From assembly GCA_910578235.1 (NCBI GenBank), contig CAJTPP010000017.1, positions 11,551 to 34,519 on the forward strand: a stretch of 22,969 nt of DNA, in the 5' to 3' direction. Each line of letters opens with the position of its first letter. The first letter of the stretch is position 1. This document shows positions 1-5,886 of the stretch, in pieces. This stretch comes from an uncultured Clostridia bacterium. Its GTDB lineage: Bacteria; Bacillota; Clostridia; UBA1381. The position numbers were made by a program, and so were the translations under genes. The notes under the pieces are model-generated. The model ran no database searches. It saw only the letters and a program-made list of their open reading frames with translations, and had not been told where the DNA came from.

Positions 1-146
1 CTATATATATCCAAAAATATGCTATTTTTTTGTATATTTTTACCCAAACATACATTTATCCCCTATATTCTACTATTTCCCGCGCTTTTTTACATTAAAA
101 AAATGTTTCATAAATATATATACTCTGTAACATTCACAATAATTCC
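1..146. other. AT-rich non-coding stretch at window edge
   Basis: No convincing coding frame, RNA gene or terminator is visible. The sequence is strongly A/T with short homopolymer runs. It is probably the intergenic region behind an upstream gene lying outside the window. Confidence 0.5.
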
Positions 147-175
147 TTGACAAGACAATAAAAATAGTATAAAAT
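147..175 (+). promoter_or_regulatory. Sigma-A-type promoter for rny
   Basis: A perfect -35 TTGACA at 147-152 is followed after 17 bp by TAAAAT at 170-175; an overlapping TATAAA at 168-173 gives a 15-bp spacer. Transcription would start near 182, giving a 5' leader of about 230 nt before rny. No other promoter of this quality lies between here and the rny start. Confidence 0.7.
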
Positions 176-242
176 ATATAATGCTTAATATTCTTTAAAA
201 ATAAGGTTTTCTGTAAATTAGATATTTATTGTAATCCCAATA

Positions 243-377
243 CTTAAAATGGAGCCGTCTTAATCTGGACTGCTCCGTATGATTACACGCCGGACAAACA
301 TCTTTTACCTGCATTTATTGTTTTCCGGTTCCCGGTTTATTATACTTCGGGTGTTTATAGGAAGCAGTCATTTTAAG
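243..377 (+). ncRNA. Long structured 5' leader of rny, class not recognised
   Basis: The segment is closed by a perfect 9-bp stem, CTTAAAATG (243-251) with CATTTTAAG (369-377). Inside are a hairpin GGAGC/GCTCC (251-255/272-276) continued by GTC/GAC (257-259/268-270), a 10-bp hairpin with one bulged C (290-300/319-328), and CCCG/CGGG (331-334/348-351). CTGCTCC (270-276) can instead pair with GGAAGCAG (360-367) with one bulged A, which excludes the first hairpin. Closed stem, several arms and competing helices resemble a riboswitch or protein-binding leader. There is no U-tract after the closing stem, so it is not itself a terminator. Pairings were found by eye; the ligand, if any, is unknown. 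Confidence 0.55.
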
Positions 378-382
378 AAAGT

Positions 383-420
383 CCCCCATTGCAGGTCTTG
401 GAGATAATACTTTATGGGGG
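383..420 (+). promoter_or_regulatory. Hairpin burying the rny start codon
   Basis: CCCCCAT (383-389) is exactly complementary to ATGGGGG (414-420), which is the rny start codon plus the next four bases. The 24-nt loop (390-413) holds the Shine-Dalgarno GGAGA (400-404). If formed, the AUG is fully base-paired, so rny translation could be limited by this stem. It lies five bases after the closing stem of the larger leader. Confidence 0.5.
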
Positions 421-1994
421 TGTTACTGATTAATAATCCAATATTATTGATTGTAATGATAATCGTTGCAGTCGTATTATGCGCTGCGGGCATCGTGGTT
501 GGCTTCAACCTCGGAGTTGCCCACAGAAAAAAGATTGCCGAGGCGCAATTCGGCAGCGCTGAAGAAAAAGCAAAGTCTATCGTTGAAGAAGCTGAAAAGA
601 ACGCTATCGCCAAAAAGCGCGAGCTTATGCTTGAAGCTAAGGAGGAAAACCAGAAGCTTCGCAGTTCTCTTGAGGCTGAGATTAAGGAACGCAGAAGCGA
701 GCTTTCCCGTCAGGAACGCAGACTTAATCAAAAAGAGGAAAACTTAGACAAAAAAACAGACAACTTAGAAAGAAAGGAACAAGCCTACGGTCAAAAGCTG
801 AAGGCCCTTGAAGCTAAGGAACAAGAAATCGCAGAAATTAAAGCACAGCAGGTGGCTCTGGTAGAGAAAATTTCAGGACTGACCTCGGAAGAAGCGAAAG
901 AAATGCTTCTTCACGACATAGAGGTGCAGACTAAACACGAAGCAGCCATCATGGTTAAAGAAATTGAGCAAGAGGCAAAGGAAAACGCGGAAAAAACTGC
1001 AAAGAGCATTGTAGCTCTGTCCATTCAGAAAGTTGCCGCAGATCACGTTGCCGAAACCACTGTTTCTGTTGTAAATCTTCCCAATGATGAAATGAAAGGC
1101 CGCATAATCGGCCGTGAAGGTCGCAACATCAGAACTCTTGAAACGCTCACAGGCGTTGATCTTATTATAGATGATACTCCTGAAGCTGTTATTGTTTCAA
1201 GCTTCGATCCAATCAGGCGTGAAATCGCCCGTCTCGCGCTGGAAAAGCTTATTGTTGACGGACGTATACATCCGGCCCGCATTGAGGAAACAGTTGAAAA
1301 ATCTCGTAAAGAGGTTGAAGCAATTATCAAGCAGGAGGGTGAAAGCGCCACCTTTGAAACAGGTGTGCACGGACTTCATCCCGAGCTTATCAAACTGCTT
1401 GGTAAACTTAAATTCAGAACAAGTTATGGTCAGAACGTCTTAAGGCACAGTATTGAGGTTTCACACCTTGCAGGCGTTATGGCCGGTGAACTGGGCGTCG
1501 ATGTTTCACTTGCGAAACGGGCAGGTCTTCTGCACGACATCGGCAAAGCGGTTGACCATGAAGTTGAAGGCTCTCACGTTACTATCGGCGCTGATATAGC
1601 GAAGAAGTACCGTGAAAACAAGGATGTTGTACATGCAATAACAGCGCACCACGGCGATGTAGAAGCGCAGACTATTGTCGCTTCGCTTATACAGGCCGCT
1701 GACGCAATATCCGCGGCACGTCCGGGAGCCAGACGTGAAAATCTTGAAACCTACATCAAGCGTTTGCAGCAGCTTGAAGAAATCGCCAACGATTTTGAGG
1801 GCGTTGATAAGTCTTATGCTATACAGGCCGGCCGCGAGATCAGAATTATGATCAAGCCCGAGGTTGTTTCGGACGACAGTATGGTGCTTGTAGCCAAGAA
1901 TATCGTTAAACGCATAGAAAGCGAGCTTGAGTATCCGGGCCAGATTAAAGTAAGTCTGATCCGTGAGACAAGAGCGGTTGACTACGCAAAATAA
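414..1994 (+). CDS. rny: Ribonuclease Y
   Basis: This is RNase Y, the membrane-bound endoribonuclease that starts decay of many mRNAs in Firmicutes. The 526-residue length is normal. An N-terminal membrane helix (about residues 5-33) is followed by a long charged coiled coil (about 40-200, rich in Glu/Lys/Arg). A KH RNA-binding domain carries the loop GREG in the stretch around '[10 protein letters not shown]' (about 217-280). The HD phosphohydrolase domain has its metal-binding His374-Asp375 in 'LLHDIGK'. The start is chosen from GGAGA at 400-404, nine bases upstream, and from the position of the membrane helix. It leads a locus with a pyrophosphatase-like gene and ymdB, and is preceded by a long structured leader and a start-codon hairpin, suggesting post-transcriptional control. 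Identity is firm. Confidence 0.97.
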   Translation: MGVLLINNPILLIVMIIVAVVLCAAGIVVGFNLGVAHRKKIAEAQFGSAEEKAKSIVEEAEKNAIAKKRELMLEAKEENQKLRSSLEAEIKERRSELSRQERRLNQKEENLDKKTDNLERKEQAYGQKLKALEAKEQEIAEIKAQQVALVEKISGLTSEEAKEMLLHDIEVQTKHEAAIMVKEIEQEAKENAEKTAKSIVALSIQKVAADHVAETTVSVVNLPNDEMKGRIIGREGRNIRTLETLTGVDLIIDDTPEAVIVSSFDPIRREIARLALEKLIVDGRIHPARIEETVEKSRKEVEAIIKQEGESATFETGVHGLHPELIKLLGKLKFRTSYGQNVLRHSIEVSHLAGVMAGELGVDVSLAKRAGLLHDIGKAVDHEVEGSHVTIGADIAKKYRENKDVVHAITAHHGDVEAQTIVASLIQAADAISAARPGARRENLETYIKRLQQLEEIANDFEGVDKSYAIQAGREIRIMIKPEVVSDDSMVLVAKNIVKRIESELEYPGQIKVSLIRETRAVDYAK

Positions 1995-2016
1995 GCTTTC
2001 TGAAAATTAAAAATTT

Positions 2017-2142
2017 GGGGCTGTTACAGAGCGTAAACAGGTTCAGCTTTGATACTTTGCGATAAAGGCACTGTACAGGCTGTCCCCGTTTAGCTTCTAC
2101 CCGTTCTGTAATGCTCCTTTTTTGTTTGAACGGAAGCAGGAG
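2017..2142 (+). promoter_or_regulatory. Structured leader of the pyrophosphatase-like gene with switch-like alternative pairing
   Basis: GGGG(C)TGTTACAGAGCG (2017-2033) pairs with CGTTCTGTAATGCTCC (2102-2117): 16 bp including wobbles, with one bulged C (2021). It continues inward with TAAAC/GTTTA (2034-2038/2088-2092) and CAGC/GCTG (2044-2047/2079-2082). Competing pairs exist: CCGTTC/GAACGG (2101-2106/2128-2133), and CTCCT (2114-2118) with AGGAG (2138-2142), the Shine-Dalgarno of the next gene. Closing the long stem uses up CTCC and frees the Shine-Dalgarno; opening it would let CTCCT mask it. The stem is also followed by six T (2118-2123), so it could terminate transcription or form the 3' end of a small RNA. 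No known riboswitch consensus was recognised. Confidence 0.55.
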
Positions 2143-2150
2143 AAATTTTA

Positions 2151-2486
2151 ATGAAAAATCAAATTATCGGACAAACTGTGACAGTAACCGTTGACAGGCC
2201 GCTCGGCAGCCGTCATCCGGAACACCCGGATATTTTTTACCCCGTCAATTACGGATATATAAACGTTATTGCTTCTGCCGACGGAGAAGCTCAGGACGCC
2301 TATATTTTTGGCATATATCGTCCTTTGCGCGAATTTACCGGGCAGATAACCGCGATAATTCACCGCAGGAATGATGTGGAAGATAAATGGGTTATCACAC
2401 CAAAAGGCCTTTTCCTGTCCATTGACGACATTATAAAACAAACAGCCTTTCAGGAAAAATTTTTTGACACCGAAATAATAATATAA
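2151..2486 (+). CDS. Short inorganic-pyrophosphatase-like protein
   Basis: The 111-residue protein resembles the core of family I soluble inorganic pyrophosphatases, which hydrolyse pyrophosphate to two phosphates using Mg2+. Family-like patterns are YPVNYGY (30-36), DGEAQDAY (44-51, like the DGDPLDV metal-binding motif) and NDVEDKW (74-80, like the last acidic/Lys motif). Typical bacterial family I enzymes are about 170-180 residues, so N- and C-terminal parts are missing. Short stand-alone versions are, to my knowledge, found in Clostridia. Whether it hydrolyses pyrophosphate is not shown by sequence. AGGAG at 2138-2142 lies eight bases before ATG. It sits between rny and ymdB and is probably co-transcribed with them, with its own structured leader. 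Confidence 0.8.
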   Translation: MKNQIIGQTVTVTVDRPLGSRHPEHPDIFYPVNYGYINVIASADGEAQDAYIFGIYRPLREFTGQITAIIHRRNDVEDKWVITPKGLFLSIDDIIKQTAFQEKFFDTEIII

Positions 2487-2512
2487 ACTAACGGAAAGGA
2501 TTATTTATTTTT

Positions 2513-3295
2513 ATGAGGATCTTATGTATAGGCGACATTGTGAGCCGCGTGGGACGCGAAATGTTATTTAAATATGTTGATGACCTTCGATATAAAAAAG
2601 ACATAGATTTAGTTATAGCCAATGGCGAAAACGCCACTCACGGCAGAGGGCTTTCACGCAGCGCGTATAATGAAATCACACGCGCAGGTGTTGAAATTAT
2701 CACTATGGGAAATCACACCTGGGACTGCAAGGAGGTTACCGACATAATGCGCAAAGAGGGCAACGTTATCCGCCCCGCAAATTACAGCAACGGCTGTCCG
2801 GGAGAAGGAAGTCTCATATATACCGCTAAAAACGGTATAAAAACCGGAGTTATAAACCTCATAGGCAGAACATATCTTGAGCCTTCCAACTCGCCGTTTG
2901 AAGCCGTGGAAAGAGAAATTGAAAAACTGAAACAAAGTACAAATATCATAATTGTAGATTTCCACGCGGAAGCCACAAGCGAAAAACTCGCAATGGCATT
3001 TTTTCTTGACGGAAAAGTTTCCGCCATATTCGGAACACACACGCACGTGCAGACAGCGGACGAGGTTATTCTCCCAAACGGTACAGGCAATATCACTGAC
3101 ATCGGCATGACAGGCCCTCAGCTGTCAGTGCTGGGACGCGAACCGTCTCATATTATACACCGTTTCCGTACAGGTATGCCGCAGAAGTTTGAAATTTCAT
3201 ATAACAAGGGACAGTTCTGCGGATGTATATTTGATATCGACGAAGAAAGCGGAAAATGCGCGAAGATTGAACGGTTATTCCTGCGCGATAATTAA
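2513..3295 (+). CDS. ymdB: YmdB-family metallophosphoesterase
   Basis: The 260-residue protein belongs to the YmdB family (TIGR00282), cytoplasmic di-metal phosphoesterases; the Bacillus enzyme acts on cyclic nucleotides and influences biofilm and motility decisions. The metal-binding pattern is complete: Asp8 in 'GDIV', Glu39-Asn40 in 'NGEN', Asn67-His68 in 'GNHTWD', His151 in 'DFHAEA', and His176/His178 in 'GTHTHV'. In Bacillus subtilis ymdB lies directly behind rny; here one small gene separates them. GGAAAGGA at 2493-2500 is 12 bases from ATG, somewhat far, but the start 'MRILCIGDIV' fits the family exactly. A terminator follows. Confidence 0.95.
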   Translation: MRILCIGDIVSRVGREMLFKYVDDLRYKKDIDLVIANGENATHGRGLSRSAYNEITRAGVEIITMGNHTWDCKEVTDIMRKEGNVIRPANYSNGCPGEGSLIYTAKNGIKTGVINLIGRTYLEPSNSPFEAVEREIEKLKQSTNIIIVDFHAEATSEKLAMAFFLDGKVSAIFGTHTHVQTADEVILPNGTGNITDIGMTGPQLSVLGREPSHIIHRFRTGMPQKFEISYNKGQFCGCIFDIDEESGKCAKIERLFLRDN

Positions 3296-3305
3296 AATTG
3301 CTCAG

Positions 3306-3340
3306 AACAGACAGGATTTTTATATCTTTGTCTGTTTTTT
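3306..3340 (+). terminator. Terminator of the rny-ymdB locus
   Basis: AACAGACA (3306-3313) pairs with TGTCTGTT (3329-3336), loop 15 nt, followed by a T-run to 3340. It begins ten bases after the ymdB stop codon. Confidence 0.75.
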
Positions 3341-3490
3341 ATTTATATTTTTGTCTAAGATAATACCGTAAAATAAAATTATATTTACCTCCAACAGATC
3401 AAACCCTTTACATACACTTAATGCACAGCCCGCATAATATTCGTCCGGAACAGATTTAACCGTATGATACTGCTGATAAAATAAGTACAT

Positions 3491-3527
3491 AAAAAAAACG
3501 GACAAACTTATGCTGTCCGGTTTTTTT
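3491..3527. terminator. Bidirectional terminator after the TauE-like gene
   Basis: CGGACA (3499-3504) pairs with TGTCCG (3514-3519), loop 9 nt, flanked by eight A (3491-3498) and seven T (3521-3527). On the minus strand it directly follows the transporter stop codon and ends in U8. It could also back up the ymdB terminator on the plus strand. The 150 bases between the two terminators show no gene I can support. Confidence 0.75.
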
Positions 3528-3530
3528 CTA

Positions 3531-4259
3531 TTATCTGAATACAGAATACACCTGCATCAATATAATAAAAATAACAGTTGCGCTGAACAAATACGATATG
3601 TACTTATTATCAAGCTTTCTGTTCAGCAGTCCGCCTACAAATCCGCCAATTACGGCCATTGGTATCATATAAACCGCAAGCGAAAAGTCCCAGTACCCGC
3701 TTACGGCGTACTGTATCAAAGAGCTTGCCGTGGTAAGAAGTGTTATAAATATACTCTGTACCGCCGCCTCCTTTGCTTCAAGATCAAACAGCAGCAAAAG
3801 CGCTGTCATTTGAAACGGACCGCCTCCTATACCGAAAAATCCCGACAATCCTCCTGTGACAATTCCCGTAAGAAATTGCGCCGGAGGATTTTTTAGTTTT
3901 ATTCGCGGCATGTATTTTCTCGCCGCCATACATATCAGCACAAATACCATCGCGAATATATAACCTGTTTTGATAAATTCCCCGCTTACAAATTTTATGC
4001 ACGCTCCTCCCGCAAACGCGCCGCATATGCTTCCCGCCGCAAGCACTACCGTCTCTTTAAGCTGTATCCTCGCTCCTTTGCGTACCGTTGTTATAAGGCT
4101 GACTATTCCCATACAAAAAACACACGATGCAGATGAAAACGACGCCAATCCTTTTGCAACATCAAAAAAACCGAGCATCGGCCGTATCACAAGACCTCCG
4201 CCCACTCCCACTATCGCGCCTACAAGCGTTGACAAAAACGCGATTATTCCAAACTTCAT
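3531..4259 (-). CDS. TauE/SafE-family membrane transporter
   Basis: A polytopic inner-membrane protein of about 242 residues from the sulfite exporter TauE/SafE (DUF81) family, proposed to export sulfite, sulfoacetate or other organosulfur anions; the substrate cannot be read from sequence. It has the two-fold repeat of the family, each half with a glycine motif: GVGGG near the N-terminus and GIGGG near the middle. About seven or eight hydrophobic segments are visible. A GTG at 4265 is in frame, but it directly abuts the Shine-Dalgarno GGGGGAG; ATG at 4259 has proper spacing and is preferred. It is monocistronic, with its own promoter (4283-4311) and terminator, and divergent from the L,D-transpeptidase gene. 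Confidence 0.88.
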   Translation of the reverse strand: MKFGIIAFLSTLVGAIVGVGGGLVIRPMLGFFDVAKGLASFSSASCVFCMGIVSLITTVRKGARIQLKETVVLAAGSICGAFAGGACIKFVSGEFIKTGYIFAMVFVLICMAARKYMPRIKLKNPPAQFLTGIVTGGLSGFFGIGGGPFQMTALLLLFDLEAKEAAVQSIFITLLTTASSLIQYAVSGYWDFSLAVYMIPMAVIGGFVGGLLNRKLDNKYISYLFSATVIFIILMQVYSVFR

Positions 4260-4282
4260 AGTCACTCCCCCTCTTTTATAAA

Positions 4283-4311
4283 ATTATATACCAAAAACAT
4301 CTTTCCGTCAA
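4283..4311 (-). promoter_or_regulatory. Promoter of the TauE-like gene
   Basis: On the minus strand, TTGACG (4311-4306) and TATAAT (4288-4283) are separated by exactly 17 bp, 24 bases from the proposed ATG. Confidence 0.75.
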
Positions 4312-4320
4312 ATTGATTTA

Positions 4321-4349
4321 TTGACTTTAATATCACAATATGGTATTAT
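4321..4349 (+). promoter_or_regulatory. Promoter of the L,D-transpeptidase gene
   Basis: TTGACT (4321-4326), 17-bp spacer, TATTAT (4344-4349). Its -35 lies nine bases from the -35 of the divergent transporter promoter, so the two promoters are back to back. Confidence 0.7.
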
Positions 4350-4381
4350 TATTCTATAACGCATCAAGGAGAGATTAAATT

Positions 4382-5773
4382 ATGAAAAAATTACTATCTG
4401 TTTTAATCACAGTTTCAATAATTACAAGCGGGCTCGGCGCGTTGGCGGCATCACCGTCACCCGCACCCACAGCACAGCCGTCAGAAACGTCTGAACCTCA
4501 AAATACCGGCGCACCCGAAGCGACGCCCAATACGGACATTCAAGCGGCAGACACAGAATTAAATAACAGTAAATCCAACGAAACATCATTATCCTCGTCC
4601 GCTTCTCCGTCGCCAACACCCGACGTGCCGGCACAGGAATTATCAAAGGAATTCAAGCTGGATATAAATGTAGTTAAACCAAAGCATATCATTTCCAACA
4701 ACGCTGTAGTAGAGCTTTACAGCGAAAACGGCGAGCTGCTGGGTTCACGGCTTCGGTACATAGGCTGGGACACTCCGTCCGTAAGCATGGTATTTGATGT
4801 GCCTCAATACCGTATGGGTGAAAAATTTACTGTAAAACTTGTATCAGGACTTCGCTCATTAAAATATTATGATACCGTCATAAAAGAAGGCGAAAGCGTT
4901 GAGGTGCAAACATACGGTTATTACAATGAAAATAAAGATTACATACAAAATAACGGCTGCGCCATGGACGCCAACCCTTATTTTGACAAAGAGCTTTGCA
5001 TATACATAGGCGGTAATCTTATACAAAATGTTTCCCCGCACGCGCGAATAGTCGATGATGTGGCAATGGCTCCTGTCAGGGCTGTCGGAGAAGCCATAGG
5101 CTTAAAGGTACGGTATGACGCCAATTATGACAGTGTCGTCTGCTCAATAGGCTCTGACGAGGTTATCTTCAACGCGAACAGCGCCTACACCACCATTCTC
5201 GGTCAGGATACATATGCTCCGCATGCCGCTGTTTATCTGGACGGATCACTATTTGTTCCTGTCAGAACACTTGCGGAAGCATTCGGTTCAAACCTTGATG
5301 TGCTTGACTTCGGAGACCACTTTGATATTGTAATAAGTGAGTCACCAATGGTACGGGAATACCGAAACCGTACTCCTGTAAATAAAAACGGTATTTCCAG
5401 CCGAACAGACTACCTTGTATGGGTTTCCAAACATGAATATAAAGTGCGTGTATATGAAGGCTCGCAGTATCACTGGGATCTGCTGAAAGAATTCCCCTGC
5501 GCGCTCGGCGCGTGGGATACTCCCACAATAACCGGACAGTTTGAATATATTGAAAGAACACGATGGGATTATCCCGGATACTATGTCGGTCCCGTACTGC
5601 GTTTCTACAACGGATACGCGCTTCACTCCACGCTGCTTTATTACGGCGGCGGCGAATATGACGGACGTGTCGGCGTAAACATCTCACATGGATGTATACG
5701 GCTTCATCCGCAGGATATTAACTGGATTGCTAATACCATTCCTTTCAAAACAAGAATTTACATAACAGAATAA
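4382..5773 (+). CDS. Secreted L,D-transpeptidase with copper-amine-oxidase-like domain
   Basis: A 463-residue exported cell-wall enzyme. A signal peptide (residues 1-22, ending ALAA) is followed by a low-complexity Pro/Ser/Thr linker (about 23-85), a beta-rich region, a copper-amine-oxidase N-terminal-like domain (about 205-315, with the pattern MAPVRAVGEAIG and a second VPVRTLAEAFG) and a C-terminal YkuD domain (about 345-463). Catalytic residues are visible: His415 in 'ALHST' and Cys438 in 'SHGCIR'. YkuD enzymes form 3-3 peptidoglycan cross-links or attach proteins to the wall. The stalk-like domain is common in clostridial surface proteins and probably binds the wall. AGGAGA precedes ATG by nine bases. 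Single gene with promoter and terminator. Confidence 0.92.
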   Translation: MKKLLSVLITVSIITSGLGALAASPSPAPTAQPSETSEPQNTGAPEATPNTDIQAADTELNNSKSNETSLSSSASPSPTPDVPAQELSKEFKLDINVVKPKHIISNNAVVELYSENGELLGSRLRYIGWDTPSVSMVFDVPQYRMGEKFTVKLVSGLRSLKYYDTVIKEGESVEVQTYGYYNENKDYIQNNGCAMDANPYFDKELCIYIGGNLIQNVSPHARIVDDVAMAPVRAVGEAIGLKVRYDANYDSVVCSIGSDEVIFNANSAYTTILGQDTYAPHAAVYLDGSLFVPVRTLAEAFGSNLDVLDFGDHFDIVISESPMVREYRNRTPVNKNGISSRTDYLVWVSKHEYKVRVYEGSQYHWDLLKEFPCALGAWDTPTITGQFEYIERTRWDYPGYYVGPVLRFYNGYALHSTLLYYGGGEYDGRVGVNISHGCIRLHPQDINWIANTIPFKTRIYITE

Positions 5774-5779
5774 ATTTAT

Positions 5780-5822
5780 ACGGGACATTTAAGTTTCATT
5801 AAGGCTTAAATGTCCTGTTTTT
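5780..5822 (+). terminator. Terminator of the L,D-transpeptidase gene
   Basis: A 14-bp stem (5780-5793 with 5805-5818, one G-T wobble) around GGACATTTAAG/CTTAAATGTCC, loop 11 nt, then a T-run to 5822. It begins six bases after the stop codon. Confidence 0.9.
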
Positions 5823-5823
5823 A

Positions 5824-5852
5824 TTGTATTCCTTATAGGTTTATGTTATAAT
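5824..5852 (+). promoter_or_regulatory. Promoter of the papain-like protease gene
   Basis: TTGTAT (5824-5829), 17-bp spacer, TATAAT (5847-5852), with TG at 5844-5845 forming an extended -10. It starts at the tail of the preceding terminator. Confidence 0.65.
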
Positions 5853-5886
5853 TTTATATATTCATAATCTGAAAGGAGATACCCGA

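Noticed and set aside
2017..2124. Fluoride (crcB) riboswitch before a pyrophosphatase gene
   Set aside because: The context is suggestive, but the conserved GGCGATGG core, its pseudoknot partner and the short length are not present.
2017..2124. 6S RNA or SRP RNA
   Set aside because: A long hairpin is present, but it is too short for 6S RNA and lacks the SRP apical motif (GGTC...GGAAGGAAGCAGC type).
3320..3505. 61-residue minus-strand ORF between two terminators
   Set aside because: Its start lies in the transporter terminator, there is no ribosome-binding site, and I recognise no family; a decayed gene fragment cannot be excluded.
3510..3896. 128-residue plus-strand ORF
   Set aside because: It is antisense to the TauE-like gene, overlaps its terminator and has biased, non-protein-like composition.
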